Shown piece by piece: positions 1-7,971 of a DNA stretch of 43,113 nt (its first letter is position 1; each line of letters begins with the position of its first letter). The notes under the pieces are model-generated. The model was not told the DNA's origin. It was given only the letters and a program-made list of their open reading frames with translations, and did not search any database. The stretch is from Nitrosomonas supralitoralis. GTDB taxonomy: Bacteria; Pseudomonadota; Gammaproteobacteria; Burkholderiales; Nitrosomonadaceae. Position numbers and translations under genes: made by a program. The stretch spans positions 1 through 43,113 of the forward strand of contig NZ_PXXU01000029.1 in the NCBI RefSeq assembly GCF_003011925.2. Reading direction: 5' to 3'.

Positions 1-192
1 TAAATTAATTCGACGTTGACGGTTATGTGCAGCAATCTGTAGGCACCTCACAAATACAGACTTGAATAGGATCTATGCATGAGAAATCTGTTTTAAATTG
101 TTATAGATCCTTTATACAAAAAGATTGTCAAATTTTTTATGTTGCTGTCGGACTGATTCAACGATACCTTAACTAACTAGAAAGGAGAAACA

Positions 193-795
193 ATGACTAC
201 CCTCGTCACTCAACTAGCTCCCGATTTTACTAAGCCTGCTGTTCTACCAGATGGTAGCTTTGATGACAATTTTAATTTACATGCGCATATTCGAGACAAA
301 TATGCAGTGTTGTTTTTTTACCCCCTGGACTTCACTTTCGTCTGTCCATCGGAAATCATCGCACATTCTCATCGTGCCAAAGATTTTCAAAAACGTAATG
401 TTGAAGTTATCGGCGTATCTGTAGATTCTCATTTCACACATTATGCTTGGCGTAATACGCCAATAACTCAAGGTGGCATCGGTCCGATTGATATTACATT
501 GGTATCGGATCTGGGCGGCGAAGTGATGAATGCTTATGGGGTAAATCACCCAAATCATGTTGCCTTGAGAGGTTCGTTCTTGATCGACAGGAAAGGTATG
601 GTGCGTCATCAAGTGGTTAATGATCTGCCCCTTGGGCGTGATGTCGATGAAATGTTACGGATGGTTGATGCGCTGCAGTTCTTTGAAGAAAACGGCGAGC
701 TATGTCCGGCGGGCTGGAAAAGCGGCGAGCCCGGCATGAAAGCAAGTCCTGAAGGGGTGGCGGAGTATCTCAGCAGTCACGCAGAAAAGTTGTAG
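193..795 (+). CDS. 2-Cys peroxiredoxin (AhpC/Prx1 family)
   Basis: The product (200 aa) is a cytoplasmic thiol peroxidase reducing hydrogen peroxide and organic or nitrogen peroxides. The peroxidatic cysteine C51 lies in FTFVCPSE and the resolving cysteine C171 in GELCPAGW, the typical 2-Cys layout; length is normal for AhpC/Prx1. An AAAGGAG ribosome binding site at 181-187 sits 5 bases before the ATG. It is followed 53 bp downstream by a ferritin-like gene with an equally strong site, so the two are probably co-transcribed as an oxidative-stress pair (inference). No reductase partner (AhpF or thioredoxin) is nearby. The family call is firm; the physiological reductant is unknown. Confidence 0.95.
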   Translation: MTTLVTQLAPDFTKPAVLPDGSFDDNFNLHAHIRDKYAVLFFYPLDFTFVCPSEIIAHSHRAKDFQKRNVEVIGVSVDSHFTHYAWRNTPITQGGIGPIDITLVSDLGGEVMNAYGVNHPNHVALRGSFLIDRKGMVRHQVVNDLPLGRDVDEMLRMVDALQFFEENGELCPAGWKSGEPGMKASPEGVAEYLSSHAEKL

Positions 796-848
796 ATGCA
801 AAACAATTACTTCATGGATGCCTATCAACAAAGCAAAAGGAGAAAATC

Positions 849-1315
849 ATGGACTTGGATAAAAGTAAAGCAGTTGTATTGCTGAATCAAATCATGGAGC
901 TTGAGCTTGCCGGCGTGGTTCGTTATACACACTACGCCTTGATGGTGTACGGTTATAGTCGCATTCCTATTGTCGAATGGTTGAACCAGCAAGCCGAGGA
1001 AGGATATTGCATGCTCGCAGAGCAGGGGAACTGGTTACACTGCTGAAAGGACATCCATCGCTTGCCATTGGTCCTTTACTTGAAACGCATCAGCATGATG
1101 ACAACTCGGTCTGCGCGGTTCCTGTTGGCGATATTCTTCGAGAATCCCTTGCCCATGAAAACGAAGCATTAAAAGCCTATTATCAATTATTGGAATTGGC
1201 CCCAGGGAAATCGGTAGTATTGGAAGAATATGCACGCGGTTTGATAATGGAAGAGGAACTGCATGCCGATGTAATCAGAAAGATGCTGAAACAGCCCTGC
1301 ACAACGGGAAAATAG
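849..1315 (+). pseudogene. Ferritin-like/bacterioferritin-family protein, frameshifted
   Basis: Two overlapping reading frames together encode one ferritin-like four-helix protein of about 155 aa. The first frame begins at ATG 849 behind AAAAGGAG and reads well up to EEGY (about 1008). The continuation HARRAGELVTLL is only in the frame of 977-1315. One missing base, or two extra bases, at about 1007-1012 restores a full protein. The C-terminal part has the second helix pair with EEELHAD, matching the carboxylate/His iron-ligand pattern of the family. A stretch DNSVCAVP interrupts the usual HD-GDILRESL segment, about 24 bp more than I expect from relatives. The role would be iron storage or peroxide detoxification beside the peroxiredoxin. 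Either a real pseudogene, a sequencing error or, less likely, programmed frameshifting. Confidence 0.8.
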
Positions 1316-1352
1316 CGCACGATTCAAAAGTTTTCTCGTTACACCAATTATC

Positions 1353-3422
1353 CTAACGGATTTGATCTGGAATGCGCTTAATGTTATCAAGCCACACTGT
1401 GGCTTCACTGTCGCTTGGTGCGCGATAATCTCCGCGCGGTGAAAGTGAGCCACCAGAGCCCACTTTGGGTGAGTTAGAAATACAGCTACGTTTGAATTGA
1501 CTGATCTGGAAAAATCGGTAGACAAAAACTTGCAGCCAGTGCTTGATTTCACCAATTGTATATTGGTGTCTCCTGCTTTCTATGATGTTGGGCCAGCAAC
1601 CTTGCATCCGATCATGCCAGCTGCAATAGGCAAGAAAAGCTATTTTAGTCGGTAAGTAGCCAAATCGAGTTGTGTAATACAAATTAAAGTCCTGTAATTC
1701 ATAAGGACCGATAATTGCCTCTGTTCGTTGAGCAGGGTAATTACTGTCCATTTTTCCGGGAATCAACTCGGGGCTGATTTCCGTATTTAGGATTGCATAA
1801 AGCACACTCCTTGCATCTTGACAGAGCTGCTGTGTATCAGCTACCCAGCGAATGAGAAATTGGATCAGTGTTTTTGGTATACTGGCATTGATGGCATAGT
1901 GTGACATATGATCTCCAACGCCATAGGTACACCAGCCCAAAGCTAATTCGCTTAGGTCACCGGTGCCCAGCACCAAGGCATTATGATAGTTCGCGAAGCG
2001 GAAAAGATGATTGGTCCGTTCACCTGCCTGTACATTCTCAAATGTAACGTCATAAACCGCCTTGCCATGAATGAATGGGTGGTTGAGATCTCGAAGCATT
2101 TGTTCACAGCTTGGTCGGATATCAACTTCATGTGCAGCACATCCTATGACTTGCATCAGAACTCTGGCGTTGGCCAAAGTATAATCGCTGGTGGCAAACC
2201 CTGGCATAGTATAAGCAAGAATTTGCTTGCGTGGCAGCTGAAGCACATCCATCGCCCGAGCAGCCACGATCAGCGCGTGAGTCGAATCCAATCCTCCTGA
2301 AATACCGATAACGATCTTTTTGATGTTTGCATGTTTGAGGCGCTTGACTAAGCCCTGGGTCTGAATTTTCAAGATTTCGTCGCAATGAATATCACGTAAA
2401 GCAGGATCAGAGGGAACATAAGGAAAGCGATCATATTGTCGCTGACAGAGTATTCGTTCAGTATTAGGGAAGTTGATATCGAAGGGAATTTCACGAAATT
2501 GACGTATTTCTTCCTGGAAGTGCTGCACACTCTGACTAAAGCTATTTTGTCGCATACGTTCCTGGGTCAAGCGATCCAGATCAAGATCAGCAAATAATAA
2601 CTGCGAACCATAAGGAAATCGAGTGGATTCTGATACTAACGTACCATTCTCATAGATCATGGCATGTCCATCCCAGGCAAGATCGGTAGTCGATTCACCG
2701 GTGCCGGCAGCAGTATAGAGATAAGCTGCAAGACAGCGTGCTGATTGATTGGCTATCAAGCTATGGCGGTATTCATGTTTTCCAATCGTGATATTAGAAG
2801 CGGAAAGATTCAGAAGTAGCGTAGCACCAGCCAGGGCACCATGACATGATGGCGGTATGGGCACCCAAAGATCCTCGCAGATTTCTACAAAGAAACTGAA
2901 TTGCGGCTTGTTTTGTGCTCGAAACAATAACTTTCCGCCAAATGGAATTCCACTTTGACCACATAATGTGATGCTGCTTTTATTGGCTACAACGGCTGGC
3001 GAAAACTGCCGCAACTCGTAGTATTCCCGATAATTAGGCAAATAAGTTTTTGGAACGACACCGATAATACGTCCATGATAGACAATTGCGGCACAATTAA
3101 ATAGCAAGTGATCAACTTGTACAGGTAAGCCTACAACTATAATAAGATCAAGTCGCGCTGAAGCTGTGAGCACCTTCTCGAGAGCATCGATAGCACTTTC
3201 GAGAAGTGCCTGCTGATGGAATAAATCTTCACATGAGTATGCAGTTAATCCCAATTCCGGAAAAAGAACAAGGCTCGCACGTTTTTCAACCGCTTGCTTC
3301 ATCAGCGAAATGGTTGTAGAAACATTAAATTCAGGATCAGCGACACGAATGTCGGGCACGCCCACGGCAACACGAACAAAACCGTGGTTGTATAAATTGA
3401 AGAATTCAGTGTCGGTTTGCAT
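1353..3422 (-). CDS. nadE: NAD+ synthase, glutamine-hydrolysing
   Basis: The two-domain enzyme (689 aa) makes NAD+ from deamido-NAD+, ATP and glutamine in the cytoplasm. The N-terminal nitrilase-type glutaminase domain shows the triad E56 (FPELG), K125 (VPKTY) and C182 (EICEDLW). The synthetase domain carries the ATP-pyrophosphatase loop SGGLDS at residues 375-380. The C-terminal part has the GVGDHMSHYAINASIPKTL region typical of the long bacterial form. The start at 3422 matches the usual N-terminus (MQTDTEFFNLYNHGF); the frame is open upstream to an ATG at 3464, so a 703-aa form is possible, and neither start has a strong ribosome binding site. It ends 37 bp from the convergent ferritin gene and lies 24 bp or more downstream of folK on the same strand. 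Confidence 0.95.
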   Translation of the reverse strand: MQTDTEFFNLYNHGFVRVAVGVPDIRVADPEFNVSTTISLMKQAVEKRASLVLFPELGLTAYSCEDLFHQQALLESAIDALEKVLTASARLDLIIVVGLPVQVDHLLFNCAAIVYHGRIIGVVPKTYLPNYREYYELRQFSPAVVANKSSITLCGQSGIPFGGKLLFRAQNKPQFSFFVEICEDLWVPIPPSCHGALAGATLLLNLSASNITIGKHEYRHSLIANQSARCLAAYLYTAAGTGESTTDLAWDGHAMIYENGTLVSESTRFPYGSQLLFADLDLDRLTQERMRQNSFSQSVQHFQEEIRQFREIPFDINFPNTERILCQRQYDRFPYVPSDPALRDIHCDEILKIQTQGLVKRLKHANIKKIVIGISGGLDSTHALIVAARAMDVLQLPRKQILAYTMPGFATSDYTLANARVLMQVIGCAAHEVDIRPSCEQMLRDLNHPFIHGKAVYDVTFENVQAGERTNHLFRFANYHNALVLGTGDLSELALGWCTYGVGDHMSHYAINASIPKTLIQFLIRWVADTQQLCQDARSVLYAILNTEISPELIPGKMDSNYPAQRTEAIIGPYELQDFNLYYTTRFGYLPTKIAFLAYCSWHDRMQGCWPNIIESRRHQYTIGEIKHWLQVFVYRFFQISQFKRSCISNSPKVGSGGSLSPRGDYRAPSDSEATVWLDNIKRIPDQIR

Positions 3423-3487
3423 CGCCAATGTCCCGTAGAGAAAAATTCGAGAGGGATTGTCCACTGACTCAGCTTCGTCAGAAACAG

Positions 3488-3862
3488 TTACTTTAATTCA
3501 TCAATGGCATTTCTGACAAAATCCCTTGTATAGTAATCGTTATCAACTATTTCATCGTTCCAGACAATGATGTCGAAATCAATCATTCTTGGACCATATT
3601 TTGGCAGAGTACGATCTCGGCCAATTCCATCTTCCAATCCTTTCAGGTAATGGATTAATTCTTCCATAGACATGGTTGTACGGATTTTAACAGCGCCATT
3701 CATAAAATCATCCTGTTCGATGATGCCTAATGGTTTGATTTTTGTCCATGACGATGTTTTCATTACTTCAACTTTCTGTGCCAACATCGTTAATGAAGTC
3801 TTGATATTGTTTTCAGGATTGATATTGGACCCTATGCCGATGATGCATTCATTCTCGTTCAT
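3488..3862 (-). CDS. folK: 2-amino-4-hydroxy-6-hydroxymethyldihydropteridine pyrophosphokinase
   Basis: HPPK (124 aa) transfers pyrophosphate from ATP to 6-hydroxymethyl-dihydropterin in folate synthesis. Visible motifs are the N-terminal GIGSNINPENN, the central DDFMNGAVKI, and GRDRTLPKYGPRMIDFDI with the magnesium-binding Asp-x-Asp pair. The start at 3862 (MNENE) is preferred because GGAGG and AAGGA lie just upstream; a longer frame from 3913 would run into folX. It overlaps the 3' end of folX by 14 bp, which suggests translational coupling. The protein is shorter than E. coli FolK and has a divergent C-terminus, and it may work in the pterin pathway of its partner rather than as the only folate kinase (inference). 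Confidence 0.9.
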   Translation of the reverse strand: MNENECIIGIGSNINPENNIKTSLTMLAQKVEVMKTSSWTKIKPLGIIEQDDFMNGAVKIRTTMSMEELIHYLKGLEDGIGRDRTLPKYGPRMIDFDIIVWNDEIVDNDYYTRDFVRNAIDELK

Positions 3863-4211
3863 TCCTTGAAGCCTCCAGTTCAATCGAAACCGATGCGGCA
3901 AAGCGTAGCGCATGGGGCTTGTCCACTTCCACTCTGGCTAAACGAACCTTTTTGTTCTTCATGATTTCATCAAGCACGGATTGGGTCAATGTTTCAAGCA
4001 TTTTAAAATTTTTCTCTTCTATAAGAGCAATGATGTTTTTGGTAATAACTTTGTAATCATAGGATCCATCAATGTCGTCATTTTTTATTGCATGACTCAA
4101 GTCAACATCTATGATCATATTTATGAGTACATCCTGTAGTTTATTGATTTCTTCCTCTTTAAAACCAATATACGTTCTGAGCAACAGATCTTTAATTCGG
4201 ATTATGGCCAT
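3849..4211 (-). CDS. folX: FolX/FolB-family pterin enzyme (dihydroneopterin triphosphate 2'-epimerase or dihydroneopterin aldolase)
   Basis: The product (120 aa) belongs to the FolB/FolX fold. From memory it reads closer to E. coli FolX than to FolB: IIRIKDLLLRTYIGFKEEE near the N-terminus, then ITKNII, LETLTQSVLD, and EVDKPHALRFAASVS near the end. FolX epimerises dihydroneopterin triphosphate to the monapterin form; FolB cleaves dihydroneopterin. The conserved active-site Lys in VEVDKPHALR is present. The start is ATG 4211; an upstream TTG at 4223 is also in frame. It overlaps folK. No folE, folM or folP is in the window, so substrate supply cannot be read here. Fold certain, exact reaction less so. 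Confidence 0.8.
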   Translation of the reverse strand: MAIIRIKDLLLRTYIGFKEEEINKLQDVLINMIIDVDLSHAIKNDDIDGSYDYKVITKNIIALIEEKNFKMLETLTQSVLDEIMKNKKVRLARVEVDKPHALRFAASVSIELEASRNERE

Positions 4212-4450
4212 CGCTATAAGCAATCAGGGTATTCAACATTGATTTTCGTGATTAAAAGTATATTTAATAAAATAAGCACTGACTTCTTTTTACTATAATT
4301 TGGAGAATTCAACAACGACAATATTTGCCACGGGAATAACCTCAAATATTTGGACAATATGGCAAATATCGATAAAAATATGGAACGAACATCTAATATT
4401 TCAAACGGCTTCTGAATGTCGAACTTAGGACCCTTATCACGTATCTGATT

Positions 4451-4478
4451 GTCAGATGTCTCTGCTTTGAAAGTTAAC
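4451..4478. repeat. 28-bp direct repeat, copy 1
   Basis: This 28-bp stretch (beginning GTCAGATGTCTC, ending GAAAGTTAAC) is identical to 5971-5998 in the same orientation. Similarity extends about 18 bp further to the left with mismatches (CCTT..TCA.GTATC.GAT) and about 15 bp to the right (G.CAG.AGTGA). It lies exactly where LysR homology breaks off. I read the pair as end fragments of the same insertion sequence; no transposase of that element can be recognised between them. Confidence 0.85.
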
Positions 4479-4482
4479 GGGA

Positions 4483-4911
4483 CAGTAGTGACAGCATACC
4501 CTTCTTCTATCAAATCACCCGGATGATCGCTAATGGTCAGGTCAATTTTGATCTTAGAATAACGATCAGGAAAACACGGAAGTGCCGGAGCGACATGACG
4601 CGTTCCGAAAGAGCTCGATACACTCACTTTGAGGGTGCCGCGCGGCTCAGCATGAAGGCTGTTGACTACTCGTTCGGCATATTCAGCTTCTTCCAAGATG
4701 CAAGTTGCGTGTTCTTAAAGCGCGACACTTGTCTCAGTCAAACTAAGATGACGAGTACTGCGTAGAAATATCACGTACTGAGATCCTTCTCAAGCTTGGC
4801 TATGGCCTTACTCACCGCTGCACGAGAGATGTCCATACACCGCGCCGCTTCCGAGAAACTTCCTGCTTCGACAACACGGGCAAAGATTATTAAAAAATTG
4901 AAATCTTGCAT
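4483..4911 (-). pseudogene. LysR-type transcriptional regulator, truncated and frameshifted
   Basis: From ATG 4911 the minus strand encodes a LysR helix-turn-helix: FARVVEAGSFSEAARCMDIS followed by RAAVSKAIAKLEKDL. The frame stops soon after at about 4765. In other frames follow RSTRHLSLTE, an internal stop, then LEEAEYAERVV and AEPRGTLKVSVSSSFG, the linker helix and the start of the effector-binding domain. Homology ends at EEGY (about 4495), where the sequence changes to repeat DNA shared with 5971-5998. Only about 140 of some 300 codons remain, with at least one frameshift and one stop. The gene is dead; the repeat at its broken end suggests an insertion-sequence event removed the C-terminal half. 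Confidence 0.85.
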
Positions 4912-4918
4912 AAGGCAA

Positions 4919-4939
4919 TTGTATCTTTATTAGATACAA
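4919..4939. promoter_or_regulatory. LysR-type operator palindrome
   Basis: A perfect 8-bp inverted repeat, TTGTATCT and AGATACAA, is separated by TTATT. It has the T-N11-A form used by LysR-type regulators and sits 8-28 bp upstream of the LysR start codon, where an autoregulatory site would be expected. The regulator itself is destroyed and no divergent enzyme gene lies within 300 bp, so the site is probably an orphan unless another regulator reads it. Confidence 0.6.
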
Positions 4940-5243
4940 TGTGTATCATTTTTATGTACTTCTGTTCGTTATTGTGAATCTGTAACATTGATCTCAAGGT
5001 TAGATATTTAAGTTTCACCCACGTGATTATCATGGTTGTTATTGTAATTAAGTGAAAAATATATGTCTATCCTTAATGAATGCGCTCACGATCATTTAAA
5101 ATGATGTGCTTTCGGTTGTTATGTTTATAATTTTATTGTCAACCTGAAAGAGCGTATTGTAAATGGGGCTATTTTGTCAGTCATTCACGCACTCGCATGA
5201 CTAGCAAAGCTAGCCAATCAATATACTAAAAGGAGTAAAACCA
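4940..5243. other. AT-rich intergenic stretch upstream of the small membrane protein
   Basis: About 300 bp without a reading frame that I would defend. It separates the LysR start from the small plus-strand gene at 5244 and should hold the promoter of the latter. A weak candidate is TTGTCA at about 5137 followed about 16 bp later by TGTAAA. No repeat or RNA gene was recognised. Confidence 0.4.
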
Positions 5244-5444
5244 ATGGAAACTAAAGAATTAATCAAAGCACCTCAGTTAGTTGTGGTTTATGCAATTGCT
5301 ATTCTTTATACGATCACTTTCAGTTTAGCGGCGGTTGTGACGCATCCTACCGATAAAGCAGGGGTGAATCCAATAAATATAGAACAGATTGCTAAGATAG
5401 AAACTAAGCATCTCAAAGTGGTGGGTAGTAGTAGTTCGGGTTAA
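5244..5444 (+). CDS. Small single-pass membrane protein, unknown function
   Basis: The 66-aa product begins METKELIKAPQ, has one hydrophobic helix at about residues 12-32 (VVVYAIAILYTITFSLAAVV), then a polar tail ending VVGSSSSG. A strong ribosome binding site (AAAAGGAG, 5227-5234) precedes the ATG at good spacing, the main evidence that it is real. It stands alone in a decayed region: the LysR wreck is upstream, and a GC-rich inverted repeat (GCCCCCG/CGGGGGC) begins 16 bp after the stop. Not recognised as any known family. It could be a small stress or membrane-complex subunit; nothing in the context decides this. Confidence 0.6.
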   Translation: METKELIKAPQLVVVYAIAILYTITFSLAAVVTHPTDKAGVNPINIEQIAKIETKHLKVVGSSSSG

Positions 5445-5460
5445 ATTTCATATGAATAGT

Positions 5461-5520
5461 GCCCCCGTGTTTATAATCAAGAGTAAATTGTGGTGGGAGA
5501 ATAAAGGAGCCTCAGCGGGG
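5461..5520. other. GC-rich inverted repeat downstream of the small membrane protein gene
   Basis: GCCCCCG at 5461-5467 pairs with CGGGGGC at 5514-5520, with a 46-base loop between. It stands out in AT-rich surroundings and immediately follows a stop codon. It is followed by ATTTGAAT, not a clear T-tract, so a simple intrinsic terminator is doubtful. Confidence 0.4.
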
Positions 5521-5622
5521 GCATTTGAATAGAAATATGAGGTTTTTACAACCACGAATAATTTGCCAATGTAGAAAAAATAGCGAATGGTGGATACTGC
5601 TTTCTTGTTACCATTTTTTCCT

Positions 5623-5650
5623 CCAGTTAAGACTATTTTCTCTTAACTGG
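5623..5650. other. Perfect 10-bp stem hairpin
   Basis: CCAGTTAAGA at 5623-5632 and TCTTAACTGG at 5641-5650 enclose an 8-base loop. No T-tract follows on the plus strand. On the minus strand the stem is followed by GGAGGAAAAAATG, a ribosome-binding-site-like run ending in a start codon at 5614 that opens only 22 codons. The hairpin could be a structured 5' leader or an insertion-sequence end. Confidence 0.5.
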
Positions 5651-5970
5651 GTTGTCCGAGTCTATTAGACCATGTCACTTCTGCTTGGCTCAAAAATACG
5701 CTCATAAAACTACCCACCTGCCTAATAGGCGAATTGACGAGTTACTACCGTTGTCACCTGATTACATTGAATTGCTAAAGCAAAATAATTGATAGAGATA
5801 GGATAGATATGGCGGCGTTGGACGCTTACATTATTCCTGACAGCTTGCCTGAAATAATTGTTGTTCGATACTTTTTCAGCGTGGCTAACTAAATCTCAAT
5901 CTATTTGAAAAACGTGACCTGATGGCTTGATTGTGAGGGGAACAGCCTATCCTTAATCAAGTATCGGATA

Positions 5971-5998
5971 GTCAGATGTCTCTGCTTTGAAAGTTAAC
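5971..5998. repeat. 28-bp direct repeat, copy 2
   Basis: Identical to 4451-4478, same orientation, 1520 bp apart. Imperfect similarity continues on both sides. Probably an insertion-sequence end fragment; see copy 1. Confidence 0.85.
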
Positions 5999-6388
5999 TA
6001 GGCAGAAGTGATTTCAGATTCGTGTGTGGATGCGTATGGTAAGGTATTGTCGCGCAAACTTTCGCGGCGGCGTGAGATAACGAAGTTTTCCTCCAGTCCG
6101 AAGAAACCTTACCTAATTAGAATAAAAGCATACAGTAGTTCAACATCATTAAAAAATAAATCTGCGAGAATTTGGGCATATCGTCAGGCTCATGTCTCCC
6201 CTCTTTCTGAAAATCGGTCAACCACAAAGATTAAGTTACGCTATAACTATTATCTATCTTCAAACAAAAGCAGCTTAACGCTTTAGCTTATCATGCGTTA
6301 ACGCGGCGAATACAAAAGATTAACAGCACATTCTCGTACCGGAAAATATTCCATTACTAATTGAATAGCAATATATTGCGATACTGTG

Positions 6389-6826
6389 TCATTCCGGTGT
6401 ACTGTATATATAACGCTCAAGTTGATGTATTATAAACTGATGTTCTGATATCGTATCCTTAACCAGATCGCCAATGGATATTAATCCTATCACACGGTCA
6501 TCCTCTAAAACGGGCAAATGACGAACCCGCATCTCGGTGACCAATGCCATACAGTCCTCATTCGTATAATCCGGACTGACATACGCCACTTGGCGAGTCA
6601 TAAGTTCATTGACACGCACATCCCTCAGAGGTTTGTCCAGTAGATATGATTTTCGGGAAAAATCTCTTTCAGTCAAGATACCCACCAGTTTGCTATCCTC
6701 CATTACCAACAATGCACCAATGTTGTTGGCGGACATCTGCTGCATCGCATCGATGAGGGAAGCTTCAGGAGAGACAATTTTAACATCATGTCCTTTTTCT
6801 TCCAGTAACTGTCTTACGGTTTTCAT
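6389..6826 (-). CDS. CBS-domain protein (two tandem CBS motifs)
   Basis: The 145-aa protein is essentially a Bateman module. The first CBS motif (about residues 16-70) ends in IGALLVMEDSKLVGILTERDF, and the second (about 78-135) in VRHLPVLEDDRVIGLISIGDL. Stand-alone CBS pairs bind adenine nucleotides such as AMP, ATP or NADH and sense energy state. The ATG at 6826 is chosen because AAGGAGGT lies 7-8 bases upstream; the frame remains open further upstream but without a ribosome binding site. It is divergent from the nuo operon, with 291 bp between, so both promoters lie there. A link to NADH dehydrogenase control is tempting but only inferred from position. Confidence 0.9.
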   Translation of the reverse strand: MKTVRQLLEEKGHDVKIVSPEASLIDAMQQMSANNIGALLVMEDSKLVGILTERDFSRKSYLLDKPLRDVRVNELMTRQVAYVSPDYTNEDCMALVTEMRVRHLPVLEDDRVIGLISIGDLVKDTISEHQFIIHQLERYIYSTPE

Positions 6827-7117
6827 GGCAACACCTCCTTTTTCCTGCAAATCAATCTGGTTTCTTTCATTCATACTGATTGACAATTCTAGCATAGCAT
6901 CCAGTTTCAGCGAACTCATCGCCTATAAGGAATGACAACAATTCTTTCACTTGACAAGCGATTAAACTTGCCGTAGCTTTTCTATGAAATAGTTTTTCCT
7001 GAACGTTGTCGCATCTTCAACTGCTCCGGTGCTTCTGACTGCAGAAATTAACAGACATGAACGAAGCAGCTGCAGACAAGTCCGAAAACTGTTCATAAAG
7101 TCATAGGGGATGCCACA

Positions 7118-7504
7118 ATGCAAAACCTGCCACCGACTACCGTCATTGGTCTTTTTGCGCTGCTTGTATTATTCGCGCTGTCAAGTTTGTTATGGCTTTC
7201 TCACTGGTTGGGAGGTTACCGTTCACAATGGGACAAGGAACAACCTTATGAATGCGGCATACCCCCAACGGGTGATGCACGTGCCCGTATGCCAGTACGT
7301 TTCTATATAGTCGCCGTCTCGTTCCTGATATTCGATATTGAAGCAGCCTTCCTGTTTATCTGGGCTGTAACATACTGGGAACTGGGCGTACAAGGCGTAA
7401 TTGGCGCGTGTGTATTTATTATCATTCTGCTGTTCGGTTTAATTTATGAATGGCGCAAAGGAGGTTTGGAATGGACTCCGGACAAAACAACCAAGGGCCT
7501 TTGA
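7118..7504 (+). CDS. nuoA: NADH-quinone oxidoreductase subunit A
   Basis: The small membrane subunit (128 aa) of complex I lies at the junction of membrane and peripheral arms. It has three hydrophobic helices (about residues 8-30, 61-82 and 90-111) and the family signature [11 protein letters not shown] followed by [18 protein letters not shown]. It opens the nuo operon. Its 3' end overlaps nuoB by 34 bp. Confidence 0.96.
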   Translation: MQNLPPTTVIGLFALLVLFALSSLLWLSHWLGGYRSQWDKEQPYECGIPPTGDARARMPVRFYIVAVSFLIFDIEAAFLFIWAVTYWELGVQGVIGACVFIIILLFGLIYEWRKGGLEWTPDKTTKGL

Positions 7505-7968
7505 CAGCCATCTTCGGCAAACTGGAAGAAGCAGTTTCTTGGGGACGAAAGTATTCCTTATGGCCGTTCAATTTCGGCCTTTCATGCTGTTTTGTCGAGA
7601 TGATGGCAGCATTCACGCCACGTCACGACATAGCCCGTTTCGGCGCCGAAGTAATGCGTGGTTCACCACGGCAGGCCGACCTTTTAATTGTTTCGGGAAC
7701 GGTGTTCATCAAAATGGCGCCCATGATCCTGCGACTCTATCATCAGATGCTCGAACCCAAATGGGTTATTTCCATGGGATCATGCGCCAATTCTGGCGGC
7801 ATGTACGATATCTACAGCGTTGTTCAGGGAATAGACAAGATTCTGCCGGTGGATGTTTATGTGCCGGGCTGCCCTCCACGACCTGAAGCATTATTACAGG
7901 GATTAGTCTTATTGCAGGAATCAATTGGCAATGAACGCCGACCGTTTGGTCTGAGAATCGAGGAATAA
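7471..7968 (+). CDS. nuoB: NADH-quinone oxidoreductase subunit B
   Basis: The subunit (165 aa) carries the terminal 4Fe-4S cluster N2, which passes electrons to quinone. Cluster ligands are visible: tandem C39-C40 (LSCCFVEMM), C105 (GSCANSGG) and C134 ([10 protein letters not shown]). The start at 7471 follows AAAGGAGG at 7457-7464, which lies inside the end of nuoA; an upstream in-frame ATG at 7450 lacks such a site. The gene overlaps nuoA by 34 bp and stops 3 bp before nuoCD, so the three are translationally linked. Confidence 0.96.
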   Translation: MDSGQNNQGPLTAIFGKLEEAVSWGRKYSLWPFNFGLSCCFVEMMAAFTPRHDIARFGAEVMRGSPRQADLLIVSGTVFIKMAPMILRLYHQMLEPKWVISMGSCANSGGMYDIYSVVQGIDKILPVDVYVPGCPPRPEALLQGLVLLQESIGNERRPFGLRIEE

Positions 7969-7971
7969 TTG

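Larger units (their letters stand above)
5521..6388. other. Decayed non-coding region with hairpin and repeat copy
   Basis: About 870 bp without a convincing gene. It contains a perfect 10-bp stem hairpin (5623-5650), the second copy of the 28-bp repeat (5971-5998), and a 92-codon open frame at 6008-6286 that has a serine/lysine-rich, non-protein-like composition and no ribosome binding site. Old insertion-sequence debris is the simplest reading. No transposase motif was found on either strand. Confidence 0.4.

Noticed and set aside
1..192. Possible oxidative-stress regulator binding site upstream of the peroxiredoxin
   Set aside because: The sequence is AT-rich and several weak promoter-like pairs can be drawn, but none stands out and no clear OxyR-type palindrome was seen.
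6008..6286. 92-codon open frame on the plus strand
   Set aside because: Serine/lysine/arginine-rich composition, no ribosome binding site, no recognisable domain, and it lies in insertion-sequence debris next to the 28-bp repeat.
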